From: Chersky-840 sp963848335
Lineage (GTDB): Bacteria; Actinomycetota; Acidimicrobiia; Acidimicrobiales; UBA8190
Assembly: GCA_963848335.1 (NCBI GenBank)
Contig: CAWKDD010000001.1
Span: 124,001-188,000, forward strand
Reading direction: 5' to 3'
Length of the DNA: 64,000 bases
In this document: positions 1 through 8,459 of the stretch, piece by piece
Layout: every line of letters begins with the position of its first letter
Position numbering within the stretch: the first letter of the stretch is position 1
Notes under the pieces: generated by a model
Seen by the model: only the letters and a program-made list of their open reading frames with translations
Told to the model about the DNA's origin: nothing
The model's database searches: none
Position numbers and translations under genes: made by a program

Positions 1-81
1 CAGTTCAACGAAAGCATCGGAAAGGGACGGAAGACGTGGCTGAGCTTCCGGTTCTCGACGTCGTCGGGAGCGAGCCTGCTG

Positions 82-109
82 CACGAGGAAGAGCCTCCTC
101 TTCCTCGTG
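82..109. terminator. 12-bp perfect hairpin, possible terminator
   Basis: A 12-bp perfect inverted repeat (82-93 and 98-109) encloses a 4-nt loop. It lies in the first 261 bases, which hold no convincing gene, and downstream of the minus-strand HAD gene. There is no T-run after either arm, so it would be a hairpin-only or bidirectional terminator; an RNA structure of another kind is possible. Confidence 0.4.
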
Positions 110-261
110 GTGCCGATCGTCATTGGCAGCCGTGGTTTCCGAGGAACCCGCGATTGCCTGCCGAAGCATGAGGGAAAAGTGCGGGCTGGGCAGGAGCACA
201 CACTCCGCCGGGGGTGACGGAAGATCTCGGTAGGGACGCTGTAGTCGTCGACGGTGCGGTA

Positions 262-1005
262 TCAGGGCAGCGCGACGTCTCGGGGACCGATCGCCACCGT
301 GACCTGCGGGTCAGGGCGGGGGAGCGGCCGGCCGTGGCTGATCCACACGGCGCGCATACCCGTCGCCAGGGCCCCGGTCACGTCGCGTTCCCAGCTGTCG
401 CCCACCATCACCGCATGCTCGGGCGCCACGTCGAGGAGCTCGAGCGCCCGGCCGTAGGCGGCGGGGTCGGGCTTCCCGATCCCGATCTCGCCTGAGATGA
501 CCACGGCCGAGAGGTGGGAGCCGATGCCCGCCTGCTCGATCTTGAGCCGTTGGATATCGGGGGGCCCGTTGGTCACGAGCGCCACGGGGAGCGCGGCCGC
601 CAGCCGCGCCACGAGCTCGACCGCCCCGGGGAGCACCGGATGGCCCGACCTCTGACCTTCGATGTAGCGCTCGGACATGGCCTCCGCGCTCGACACATCG
701 TGCCCCACACCCAGCAAAGCCGAGCGCCAGGTCGCGGCTCGATACGTGGGCGCCCAGGACGCCAACCCCGCCAGGCGGGGGTGTACCCCCTCGAACGTCG
801 CCCACAGGCCCTCCCAGGATGCGAAGCCGAGCGCGGCGAACTCGGGATCGTACTCAGAGGCGTGCCACAGCACGCGCGCCGTGTCGATCACGACCTGGTC
901 CCAGGTGTTGCGGTCGATCCCCTCGGCCAGGTCGGCGGTGCTCCTCAGCTGGGCCCGGGCGTGGCCCTCCTCCTCGATGAGGGTGTCGTCGAGGTCCAAG
1001 AGCAC
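262..1005 (-). CDS. HAD-superfamily hydrolase (phosphatase-like)
   Basis: This cytoplasmic protein of about 247 residues belongs to the haloacid dehalogenase superfamily, which mostly hydrolyses phosphate monoesters. All four HAD motifs are visible: the nucleophile motif DLDDTL at the extreme N-terminus, the motif II threonine in LVTNGPP near residue 145, the motif III lysine in GKPDP, and the acidic motif IV GDSWERD near the C-terminus. The N-terminal helical cap between motifs I and II is typical of class I cap members. The GTG start used leaves only three residues before the nucleophile motif; in-frame codons further upstream could add about ten. The substrate cannot be read from sequence. 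The gene follows the small ORF at 1035-1259 on the same strand. Confidence 0.85.
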   Translation of the reverse strand: MLLDLDDTLIEEEGHARAQLRSTADLAEGIDRNTWDQVVIDTARVLWHASEYDPEFAALGFASWEGLWATFEGVHPRLAGLASWAPTYRAATWRSALLGVGHDVSSAEAMSERYIEGQRSGHPVLPGAVELVARLAAALPVALVTNGPPDIQRLKIEQAGIGSHLSAVVISGEIGIGKPDPAAYGRALELLDVAPEHAVMVGDSWERDVTGALATGMRAVWISHGRPLPRPDPQVTVAIGPRDVALP

Positions 1006-1034
1006 CGCCCGTACCGAGCGCGAGAGGGCGTTGC

Positions 1035-1259
1035 TCAGGGCCCGGCGTCCTCGGCGGGATGCTCGACCACGGCTACGACCCGGGCTGCCAGAAAGCGTGC
1101 CGTGCGCACGGCCCGGCCTGACCGGGTGACCTCGGTGACCTCCACGGCTCCCCGCGAGTTGGCGATCTCGACCCGTCGGCCGGCGCGTGTGGCCCGGATG
1201 TCGAAGCGCTGGACGCCGTCACCCACGTCGACGACGACCTCCACCCGGTCTCCCTTCAC
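1035..1259 (-). CDS. Small hypothetical protein, 74 aa
   Basis: I do not recognise this protein. It is about 74 residues, beginning MKGDRVEV, and reads as a compact beta-rich domain with alternating charged and valine residues and no membrane segment or cysteines. The GTG start was chosen because a TATTAT hexamer (1266-1271) ends exactly six bases upstream, the spacing expected for a leaderless transcript, and because the upstream in-frame extension is arginine- and proline-rich shadow sequence. It precedes the HAD hydrolase by about 30 bp, so the two are probably co-transcribed. Confidence 0.55.
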   Translation of the reverse strand: MKGDRVEVVVDVGDGVQRFDIRATRAGRRVEIANSRGAVEVTEVTRSGRAVRTARFLAARVVAVVEHPAEDAGP

Positions 1260-1265
1260 GCTCCG

Positions 1266-1362
1266 ATAATAGGACGGCGGGGGCCTTGGGGACACCGCAG
1301 GCGGTGACCTTTCCGGACGCCGAACCTCGGTCCGGTCGGGGCCGTTCTCCGAGCGATACGGT
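1266..1362. promoter_or_regulatory. Divergent leaderless promoters
   Basis: Two -10-like hexamers face outwards: TATTAT on the minus strand (1266-1271), six bases before the GTG of the 74-aa gene, and TACGGT on the plus strand (1357-1362), six bases before the GTG of the GH1 gene. Both fit TANNNT-N6-start, a typical actinobacterial leaderless arrangement. No clear -35 boxes are seen. Confidence 0.5.
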
Positions 1363-1368
1363 TCGGCC

Positions 1369-2577
1369 GTGGAACACACCGACATCACCACACCCGAGAT
1401 CAGCTTCCCCGACGGCTTCCTGTGGGGTGTGGCCACTGCCGCCCATCAGATCGAAGGCGGCAACGTCAACAACGACTGGTGGGAGTGGGAGCACAACCCG
1501 GACTCCGGCTGTGTCGAGTCGAGCGGAGACGCGTGCGACTCGCTGCATCGTTGGCCCGAGGACATCGAGCTCGTCGCGGCCATGGGGCTCGGGGCCTATC
1601 GGTTCTCGCTCGAGTGGAGCCGGATCGAGCCGGCCGAGGGGGAGTTCTCGATGGCGGCACTGGACCACTACCGTCGCATGTGCGCGGCATGCCGCGACCG
1701 GGGGATCGTGCCGGTGGTCACCTTCCATCATTTCACGACCCCGACCTGGCTCAGCATGCGAGGGGGGTGGGAGGCACCCGATGCACCCGATGTGTTCGCC
1801 CGCTTCGTGGCCCGTTGCGTCGCTCATCTCGGCGATCTCATCGGGTGGGCATGCACCATCAACGAGCTCAACGTCATCGGCGTCATGGGCTACACCGTCG
1901 GGAGCTCTCCACCGGGGGTGAAAGACGACCTTGGCCGCCACCTGGCGGTCAACGAGGTCATGGTGCGGGCGCACCGTCTGGCCGTCGACGCCTCGCGGTC
2001 GGGGCCGGGCGATTTCCCTGTGGGGTTGACATTGTCCATGGACGAGCTGGTCGCCGACCCGGGAGGGGAGGAAGTCCGCGACGCGGCGCGCGAGATCCTG
2101 GAGGACAGGTTCCTGCGGGCCACCGAGGGCGATGATTTCGTCGGGGTGCAGTGCTACTCGCGCATGCATTTCGGCCCCGAAGGCCAAGCCCCCAACGATC
2201 CCGAGGTGCCCATCACCCAGATGGGATACGAGTACTGGCCCCAGGGGGTCGAGCACTGCGCCCGGCGCGCCGCGGCGGTGAGCGGCCTCCCGGTGCTCGT
2301 CACCGAGAGCGGCATCGCCACCGAGGACGATGCGCAGCGCATCGCCTATGTGGCCGCGGTCCTGCGCGGTGTGCGGCGTTGTCTCGACGACGGTGTGGAC
2401 GTTCGCGGGTACTTCGTGTGGAGCCTTCTCGACAACTTCGAGTGGAGCCTCGGCTTCGGGCCCAAGTTCGGCCTGCACGGAGTTGACCGGGAGACCTTCG
2501 CTCGCTTCGCCAAACCCAGCGCGTCGTGGTTCGGTACCGTGGCCCGCGCCAACGGCCTAGTGCGACCGCCGACCTGA
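1369..2577 (+). CDS. GH1 family beta-glycosidase, copy 1
   Basis: A 402-residue cytoplasmic glycoside hydrolase family 1 protein, the usual length for bacterial beta-glucosidases. The N-terminal FLWGVATAAHQIEG signature, the acid/base glutamate (E166, in TINEL), the nucleophile (E313, in VTESG) and the C-terminal WSLLDNFEW aglycone-site motif are all present. Two positions next to the catalytic residues differ from consensus: NEP is NEL and TENG is TESG. The paralogue at 7155-8408 has consensus motifs at both places. Substrate is not predictable; GH1 enzymes act on beta-glucosides, galactosides or related aglycones. Start GTG follows a leaderless-type -10 box. It stands alone between divergent and convergent neighbours. 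Confidence 0.9.
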   Translation: MEHTDITTPEISFPDGFLWGVATAAHQIEGGNVNNDWWEWEHNPDSGCVESSGDACDSLHRWPEDIELVAAMGLGAYRFSLEWSRIEPAEGEFSMAALDHYRRMCAACRDRGIVPVVTFHHFTTPTWLSMRGGWEAPDAPDVFARFVARCVAHLGDLIGWACTINELNVIGVMGYTVGSSPPGVKDDLGRHLAVNEVMVRAHRLAVDASRSGPGDFPVGLTLSMDELVADPGGEEVRDAAREILEDRFLRATEGDDFVGVQCYSRMHFGPEGQAPNDPEVPITQMGYEYWPQGVEHCARRAAAVSGLPVLVTESGIATEDDAQRIAYVAAVLRGVRRCLDDGVDVRGYFVWSLLDNFEWSLGFGPKFGLHGVDRETFARFAKPSASWFGTVARANGLVRPPT

Positions 2578-2618
2578 GCGAGATTCGTGCGGGATGCGAG
2601 ACGACTCCCGGGCCGGCC

Positions 2619-3032
2619 TCAGACGATCAAGCCGTGGGCCTTCTGGCAATGCGGTCCACCCCAATGCTCGACGATCTGCCCGTCGCGGATCCTGAGGATC
2701 GCCGTGCCGTTGATGATCACCGGCTTTCCCGAGGCGGGGACGTCGTAGAACGGCGTTCCCGTGTGGGTGCCCTTCACCGTCCAATTCGACACCACGAGAT
2801 CATCCGACTCGATCAGTAGGTCGACGGTGAAGTCCATGTCCGGGAAGGCCGACCGCGCTTGTCGCCACCAATGCTGTTCCTCGCCGCGCAGGTCTGTGCC
2901 GACTCGCTCTGGGCTCACCCGTTCGGTGACGTGGCTGTGGAAGTCCTCCGAGAAGAATTCGAAGACGGCGTCACTGTCACCGGACTGCATGGCGGCGCTG
3001 TACTTCCCGAGCACCCGTAGGTTCTCCGACAT
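2619..3032 (-). CDS. SnoaL-like (NTF2-fold) protein
   Basis: A 137-residue protein of the SnoaL/ester-cyclase branch of the NTF2-like fold, beginning MSENLRVLGKY. The fold hallmarks are the N-terminal helix followed by a predicted cone-shaped sheet, an FSEDFHSHV segment, the DMDFTVDLLI strand and a C-terminal ILRIRDGQIVEHW strand typical of SnoaL proteins. Family members are small-molecule cyclases, isomerases or hydrolases, or have unknown roles. The ATG at 3032 was preferred to the longer frame because a purine-rich GAGAGGGG stretch precedes it. It is convergent with the GH1 gene. One of six NTF2-like coding units in the window. Confidence 0.75.
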   Translation of the reverse strand: MSENLRVLGKYSAAMQSGDSDAVFEFFSEDFHSHVTERVSPERVGTDLRGEEQHWWRQARSAFPDMDFTVDLLIESDDLVVSNWTVKGTHTGTPFYDVPASGKPVIINGTAILRIRDGQIVEHWGGPHCQKAHGLIV

Positions 3033-3237
3033 GTCTTCGCCCCTCTCTCCCCGACCGCCTGACACGCATCGCTCGACCACAGCGACACACGGGGATCCAT
3101 CCCCACTGCGGGCCCGATCCTAATCGGCGCCGTCGGTCGTGACGAAGGGCCGGCTCATCTTCGGAAGGGGCCGCTCAGCGAGTCCTGGAGCTCGGCGTCC
3201 CCGTCGAGCACGGTGTTGCTCCTGGTACCGTACCGCG

Positions 3238-4929
3238 ATGAACCGGGTACTCCGACACTGCTTGACATCAGGATTTGTGGTGATGGCCGTCGTGGGTGCG
3301 GCGCTCTTCTGGTTGCCGGCGGCAGGAGCAAGGGCAACCTCCGCAGCCAGCGCGTCCACGACGAGCCCGTCGGCGAAGAGCCCGTCCCCGGCCAGCCCAT
3401 CGCCCACGAGCCCGTTCGTGCACGGGCTGCTGTCCGTCGGTCAAGGAGGGTTCATCTACGACCAATACGGTCGGGTGGTCATCCTCCACGGGGTCAATGC
3501 CGTGTACAAGCGGCCGCCTTACGAGCTGTTCGTCGACCCCGGCAAGCCCTGGAACTTCACGAGCAAGGACGCTTCGGCCATCGCCGGCCTCGGATTCAAC
3601 ATCGTACGGCTGGGGATCATCTGGGCCGGGATCGAGCCGGGGACGCTCAAGTCCAACAATCCCGCGATCTGTACGCCGGGGACGCCGAGCGATCCCGACC
3701 AGTGGAACCAGACGGTGGCCGACAACTACATCGCCAAGGTGAAGCAGACTGTCGATCTCCTGGCTCGCTACCACGTCTACACCCTTTTGGACATGCACGA
3801 GGACGTCTACAGCACTGCGTTCCACGGCGAGGGGGCTCCGGCTTGGGCCGTGTGCACCAACGGGTTGCCCATCAAGACGCTGCCCGGGCGCTGGTCCAAC
3901 AACTACGCATCCCCGGCGCTCAATGCGGCTGTGCGGAACTTCTGGGCGAACGACGTGGTGGGTGACATCCAGGGCGAGTACGACCGGGCTTGGGCGGCGG
4001 TCGCGTCCACGTTCACGAACGATCCCTGGGTCGTCGGGTACGACCCGATCAACGAGCCGTTCACCACCACCCTGGACCGGCTGACCCCCGAGGAGCTGGA
4101 TGTCCGGCTCGAGTGCTTCTATACGGGCTCCGCGGCACCAGGCCAGCTGATCGACTCCACGAAGACCCTTGCGTGTCCCTCCGACGTGCCTGCTCAAGGG
4201 CTGATCCCCACTATCCTCGCTGCCGATCCTCATCACCTGATCTTCCGCGAGCCCACGATCTTCACCAGCAAGGGCGCTCCCAATTACGTAGGCGCGATGA
4301 ACTATCCCAATCTGGTGCTCAACTTCCATGACTACTGCAGCTATCGCAGCGGGGTGACCGGCAATCCGTACAATCTCGCCGCCTGTGTGGCCCAGGAGGA
4401 GTCGACGTTCATCTTGCGCTCCAGCGAGGCTCCGCTGGTGGCCACGCCGTCGGAGCCGCTCGGCTTGCCCCTGTTCATGTCGGAATTCGGTGCCACCCAG
4501 AGCACGGCGTTGCTCCAGAACCTGACGAGAGTGGCCGACCAATCGCGGATCGGCTGGGCCTATTGGTCGTGGAAGTACTATGACGATCCCACCGGCAGCT
4601 CGGCTGAGGCAATGGCCAGCCCGTCCGGGCAATTGCACCCCATCGCCAAGGCCCTGTCACAGCCCTACCCCGAGGCCGTGGCCGGAGCTCTGACCCTGGT
4701 CGACTACGACTCCGACATCGGCGCCTTCTACCTGAACTTCGTCGCCAATCCCGGTGTGCACGCCCCCACGTTGATCGACATCCCGTCGAAGGAGTATCCG
4801 AAGGGTTTCTGTGCCCGCACCTCGGCCGGCCGGCTCCGTACCTTGGCCGGAGCGGTGGAGGTGAGCAATCCCTCGACGATGGAGACGGTGGAGGTGACGG
4901 TGGTCCCCGGCCGGTGCCCCGGCCACTGA
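3238..4929 (+). CDS. Secreted GH5 glycosidase, endoglycoceramidase-like
   Basis: A 563-residue exported protein. Residues 1-33 form a signal peptide, followed by a Ser/Thr/Pro/Ala-rich linker to about residue 60, then a GH5 (beta/alpha)8 barrel. The acid/base glutamate is E273 in DPINEP and the nucleophile E416 in SEFGA. The DMHEDVYS motif and the C-terminal beta domain after the barrel resemble endoglycoceramidases, which cut the glycan-ceramide bond of glycosphingolipids; fungal relatives cleave steryl glucosides. The ATG at 3238 is preceded by TACCGT at 3226-3231, exactly six bases away, so the transcript is probably leaderless. Exact substrate is inference. Confidence 0.8.
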   Translation: MNRVLRHCLTSGFVVMAVVGAALFWLPAAGARATSAASASTTSPSAKSPSPASPSPTSPFVHGLLSVGQGGFIYDQYGRVVILHGVNAVYKRPPYELFVDPGKPWNFTSKDASAIAGLGFNIVRLGIIWAGIEPGTLKSNNPAICTPGTPSDPDQWNQTVADNYIAKVKQTVDLLARYHVYTLLDMHEDVYSTAFHGEGAPAWAVCTNGLPIKTLPGRWSNNYASPALNAAVRNFWANDVVGDIQGEYDRAWAAVASTFTNDPWVVGYDPINEPFTTTLDRLTPEELDVRLECFYTGSAAPGQLIDSTKTLACPSDVPAQGLIPTILAADPHHLIFREPTIFTSKGAPNYVGAMNYPNLVLNFHDYCSYRSGVTGNPYNLAACVAQEESTFILRSSEAPLVATPSEPLGLPLFMSEFGATQSTALLQNLTRVADQSRIGWAYWSWKYYDDPTGSSAEAMASPSGQLHPIAKALSQPYPEAVAGALTLVDYDSDIGAFYLNFVANPGVHAPTLIDIPSKEYPKGFCARTSAGRLRTLAGAVEVSNPSTMETVEVTVVPGRCPGH

Positions 4930-4939
4930 CCGGCGCCGC

Positions 4940-5788
4940 TCAGGGGTCAGCGCTCTGGACAGGTGAAGTGACGTCCAGCTCCATGAGGTCCGTGGCCAGT
5001 ACCACCGTGCCTTCGAAATGTGCCGTGGCTTGCTCCAACCACTCCTGCTCGGTGCCGGGTGCCGGGGCGGGCACGAGATGGGTGAGCACGAGGGTTCGGA
5101 CACCGTTTCGCTGTGCGGTGCGGGCGGCGTCGGGCACCGAGGAGTGGTAGTCGAGCACGTCGGTGAGCCGGGGCAGGCCGACCTGTTCGATGAGGTCGCG
5201 CCGCACGACCGTGTGCACCAGCATGTCGGCCCCGGCGCACAGCCCGTCGAGGCCGGTGCACGGCACCGTGTCACCGGCGATCACCACGGACCGCTCGCCC
5301 TCGTCGATGCGGAATCCCAGGGTCGGACGGACAGGAGCATGATCGGTGGGTGCGGCCGTGACGCGCACGCTCCCCTCTTCGAAGATGACCCCCCCGTCGA
5401 CTTCGGTCACCGTCGCCGCCGGTCGCCACGCCAGGTCGTCGTGGTGCGCCAGGCGGTACCCGATGTCGGCTGCGAGCATCGCATCGGTGGCCTGGAGCAG
5501 GGCGGCGGTGCCATCGGGCCCGAACACGGGCAAGGGACTGGGTACGAACGACGTGATCCACCGCGTCGTGAAGATGTCGTTCAGGTCCGTAACGTGGTCG
5601 CTGTGGAGGTGGGTCAGGAACAGGGCCCGGAACGCCCCCGCGCCCGACGCCACGGCGGCGGCGCGCAGCAAGACACCGCGTCCGCAATCGAAGAGCAGGT
5701 CTCCGATCGCCGTGCGCACCAGCGTCGAGGGGCCGGCACGGGTCGGATCGGGGAGCGGGCTGCCGCTACCCAGGATGATGGCTTGCAT
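4940..5788 (-). CDS. MBL-fold metal-dependent hydrolase (RNase Z-like)
   Basis: A 282-residue metallo-beta-lactamase-fold hydrolase. It starts MQAIILGSGSPLPDP, which is characteristic of the RNase Z/arylsulfatase/PhnP-like branch, and carries the metal motif THLHSDH near residue 70, a GDT motif with a metal aspartate near residue 165 and a later THL histidine. Whether it processes tRNA 3' ends or acts on a small ester or phosphodiester is not clear; the absence of an obvious RNase Z exosite arm favours a non-tRNA substrate. The gene lies 20 bp downstream of the DedA gene on the same strand and is probably co-transcribed with it. It converges on the GH5 gene. Confidence 0.8.
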   Translation of the reverse strand: MQAIILGSGSPLPDPTRAGPSTLVRTAIGDLLFDCGRGVLLRAAAVASGAGAFRALFLTHLHSDHVTDLNDIFTTRWITSFVPSPLPVFGPDGTAALLQATDAMLAADIGYRLAHHDDLAWRPAATVTEVDGGVIFEEGSVRVTAAPTDHAPVRPTLGFRIDEGERSVVIAGDTVPCTGLDGLCAGADMLVHTVVRRDLIEQVGLPRLTDVLDYHSSVPDAARTAQRNGVRTLVLTHLVPAPAPGTEQEWLEQATAHFEGTVVLATDLMELDVTSPVQSADP

Positions 5789-5808
5789 GGCGTCCTGCGC
5801 CCGGTGAC

Positions 5809-6423
5809 CTACGCACTGCGCCTTTCCTCGCGCACCACCCGGAAGCGGTGCAGGAAGAGCAGAACCACCGCCACCACGGCCAGCGCGGCCAGCACGTAGC
5901 CGGCGTCGCTGAATCCTTTCAGGACGTGGTTGTAGCTGGAGCCGAGGGCGAATCCGAGGCTTGCCAACGCCGTGCACCAGAGTGCGCAGCCGATGATGGT
6001 GAACGCCACGAACTTCCCGATGGCCATCTCTCCAAGTCCGGCCGCGAAGGACACGAACGAGCGCAGCAGCGGGATGAACCGGCCGAAAAGCACCAGCGGT
6101 TCCCCGTGGCGAGCGAACCAGGCGTCGGCCCGGTCGAGATCCTTGTGGGTGAGCAATACGTACTTGCCGAACCGGTCGACCAGGGCCCGTCCGCCGTAGA
6201 AGCCGATGAGGTAGCCGGCCAGTGATCCCAGAAGTTCCCCCAGGGTGGCCAGGACGATGACGACGACCAGGTTGAGGTGATGGGGTTCATGGGGGATCTG
6301 GCCGCTGGCCAGCACCCCGCCGTAGATCACGGCCAACTCGGCACCGACAGGGAGGCCCATGGCCGAGATGAAGCTGAGACCGAAGACTGCGACATATCCC
6401 CAGGTCTCGAGAAAGTGCTCCAT
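5809..6423 (-). CDS. DedA family membrane protein
   Basis: A 204-residue integral membrane protein of the DedA/VTT family, whose members act in lipid translocation and membrane homeostasis. The family core is visible: the N-terminal FISAMGLPVGAE segment, the GELLGSLAGYLIGFYGG stretch, and the FGRFIPLLRSFVSFAAG motif with its conserved arginines and proline, followed by two C-terminal hydrophobic segments and a basic tail. The ATG at 6423 follows GGAGG at good spacing. It heads a two-gene unit with the MBL hydrolase. Confidence 0.9.
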   Translation of the reverse strand: MEHFLETWGYVAVFGLSFISAMGLPVGAELAVIYGGVLASGQIPHEPHHLNLVVVIVLATLGELLGSLAGYLIGFYGGRALVDRFGKYVLLTHKDLDRADAWFARHGEPLVLFGRFIPLLRSFVSFAAGLGEMAIGKFVAFTIIGCALWCTALASLGFALGSSYNHVLKGFSDAGYVLAALAVVAVVLLFLHRFRVVREERRSA

Positions 6424-6578
6424 CACACACCTCCGGTTGGGCGAACTCCCTCGCGGTCGGTTCGATCCCGGCACGAGGCCGCCCAAATCTAGCCATCCCG
6501 ACCTGACCTCGGAACGAGGCGGGAAATGAAGGCGCGGAACGGGGAGTTTGCTCTATGCGCCGCGCTAGCCTGGACCAC

Positions 6579-7133
6579 GTGGGTGCGAGTGGCGGATTCG
6601 GCTCATGGCGCCACTTGACGGGGCGCTTCTTCGCCGCCCTCTCGCCGCGCGGTCCCGCCCCGCCCGACGAGTCCTGGGCGCTGGATCACCTGCTCGACGG
6701 CGAACGGGACCTGTGGCGGCGCATGTCGGGACCTGACCGGCGTCACGCCGTGGGCGTCGCCCGGGACACCATTCGCCTCCTCGATCCCGAGGAGCCGGGA
6801 CGCGAGGTCGTGGCGGCGGCGCTGCTCCACGACGTGGGCAAGGTCGAGTCGTCGTTCGGGACCTTCGCCCGCGTGTGGGTCACCTTCGCAGCCCTGGCCG
6901 TCGGCCGGTCCCGGCTGACGCGTTGGGCCGGCGACGGTCCCGGAGGGGGGCGATCGTGGCGGGCCCGGGTCGGGCTCTACCTGACCCACGATCGCCTCGG
7001 CGCCGAGCTCCTCGAGCGTGCCGGCAGTCAGGCGTTGACGGTGTCGTGGGCGCTCGAACACCACCTGGCCCCCGAATTCTGGACCGTGGACGCCACCATC
7101 GGAGCCGCTCTCAAGGCTGCCGACGGGGATTGA
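6579..7133 (+). CDS. HD domain-containing protein
   Basis: A protein of about 184 residues with an HD metal-dependent phosphohydrolase core: LLHDVGKVES supplies the HD doublet, with the expected preceding histidine in RRHAVGVARD and a following histidine in WALEHHL. The GTG start was chosen because TAGCCT (6566-6571) ends seven bases upstream, in keeping with other leaderless genes here; an ATG at 6555 would put that promoter inside the gene. Related actinobacterial HD proteins are uncharacterised. It stands alone, converging on the second GH1 gene. Confidence 0.7.
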   Translation: MGASGGFGSWRHLTGRFFAALSPRGPAPPDESWALDHLLDGERDLWRRMSGPDRRHAVGVARDTIRLLDPEEPGREVVAAALLHDVGKVESSFGTFARVWVTFAALAVGRSRLTRWAGDGPGGGRSWRARVGLYLTHDRLGAELLERAGSQALTVSWALEHHLAPEFWTVDATIGAALKAADGD

Positions 7134-7154
7134 CCCTTCCGACGCCCGGCCTCC

Positions 7155-8408
7155 TCACCCCGGCGGCGCGGGAGCCGGCAGAGTGAGGGTGTTGGCCCTG
7201 GCCAGGTTTCCGAACCAGCGGGCACTGGGCTTGGGACGGCGCTCGAAGGTGACGGGGTCCACGGCACAGATGCCGAGCTTGGGCCCGAAACCCAGGTGCC
7301 ACTCAAAGTTGTCGAGCAGGCTCCACACGAAGTACCCACGGACGTCGATCCCGTCGGCGATGCACCGGTGCAGACCCTCGAGCGCGGTGGAGATGAACTC
7401 CACACGCTCGGCGTCGTTCTCCGTGGCGAGCCCGTTCTCAGTCACCAGCACCGGGATCCCCGTGTATGCGGCGGCCCGCCGCACCGTGTACTCGACCACC
7501 TGGGGCCAGAACTCGTATCCCATCTGGGTGAGGCGCGTTCCCGGTGCCGGCTCGATCGGTCCGGTCGGGCCGAGGACGGTGCGCTCGTAGCACTGCACGC
7601 CGATGAAGTCGTCGCCAGCGGTGCCGTCGAGGAAGGAGTTCTCGAGGATCTGCTCGGCGGCGTCCCTCGTCTGCTCCCCGCCCTCCCCGGCCACCAGCTC
7701 TTCCATCGACAAGGTGATGCCGACGGGGAACGAACCAGGCCCTGAACGCAGCGCCTCGACGGCGAGCCGGTGGGCCCGGACCATGGCCTCGTTCACCGCG
7801 AAGTGCCGGGCGTACTCGTCCTTCATGCCCGGCGGGTAGATGCCGACGGTGTACCCCAGCACGGCCACCACGTTGGGCTCGTTGATGGTGCAAGCCCAAC
7901 CGATGAGATCTCCGAGGTGCGCCGTGGTGCGCTCGACGTAGCGGGCGAAGCGCTCCGGGGCGTCGGGGGCCTCCCACCCTCCTCGTTGCGCCAGCCACCG
8001 CGGCGTGGTGAAGTGGTGGAAGGTGAGCACAGGTGAGACGCCGCGCTCGTGGCACGCCGCGCACATGCGGCGGTAGTGGTCGAGCGCGGCGATGGAGAAC
8101 TCGCCTTCGGCAGGCTCGATGCGGCACCATTCGAGGGAGAAGCGGTACGCACCGAGACCCAGGTCCGACACGATCCCGACATCCTCGTTCCAGCGGTGGA
8201 ACGAGTCGCAGGCATCCCCGCTCGACTCGACGCACCCCGAGGCGGGGTCGTGCTCCCAGTCCCACCAGTCGTTGTTGACGTTGCCGCCCTCGATCTGGTG
8301 GGCGGAGGTGGCCACCCCCCACACGAACCCCGGCGGGAACTCCAGGGCTCGGCCGTCCCTGCCTGTGGTGATCCCGGGCTTTCCTGCGGCGTTCCCTGAG
8401 GCGCTCAT
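7155..8408 (-). CDS. GH1 family beta-glycosidase, copy 2
   Basis: A 417-residue GH1 protein and close paralogue of the product of 1369-2577, aligning from FVWGVATSAHQIEGG to the C-terminal WFGNLARAN without gaps in the first half. It keeps canonical catalytic motifs, TINEPN with acid/base E177 and VTENG with nucleophile E324, which copy 1 does not. It has an extra N-terminal stretch of about 11 residues. TACCGT lies six bases upstream of the ATG (8415-8420 on the minus strand), so this gene too is probably leaderless. No signal peptide is seen, so it should act on imported substrates. Confidence 0.9.
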   Translation of the reverse strand: MSASGNAAGKPGITTGRDGRALEFPPGFVWGVATSAHQIEGGNVNNDWWDWEHDPASGCVESSGDACDSFHRWNEDVGIVSDLGLGAYRFSLEWCRIEPAEGEFSIAALDHYRRMCAACHERGVSPVLTFHHFTTPRWLAQRGGWEAPDAPERFARYVERTTAHLGDLIGWACTINEPNVVAVLGYTVGIYPPGMKDEYARHFAVNEAMVRAHRLAVEALRSGPGSFPVGITLSMEELVAGEGGEQTRDAAEQILENSFLDGTAGDDFIGVQCYERTVLGPTGPIEPAPGTRLTQMGYEFWPQVVEYTVRRAAAYTGIPVLVTENGLATENDAERVEFISTALEGLHRCIADGIDVRGYFVWSLLDNFEWHLGFGPKLGICAVDPVTFERRPKPSARWFGNLARANTLTLPAPAPPG

Positions 8409-8459
8409 GCCCGCACGGTAGCGGCCCGGCGCCGGGAGGGCCGAGTCCGATCGGTAGGC

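Noticed and set aside
5..199. Minus-strand 64-codon frame at the window edge
   Set aside because: Low-complexity His/Glu/Ser content, no start signal, and it spans the hairpin at 82-109.
6455..6471. T-arm-like GTCGG-TTCGATC-CCGGC suggesting a tRNA
   Set aside because: No matching acceptor or anticodon arm upstream; the expected 5' part lies inside the DedA gene.
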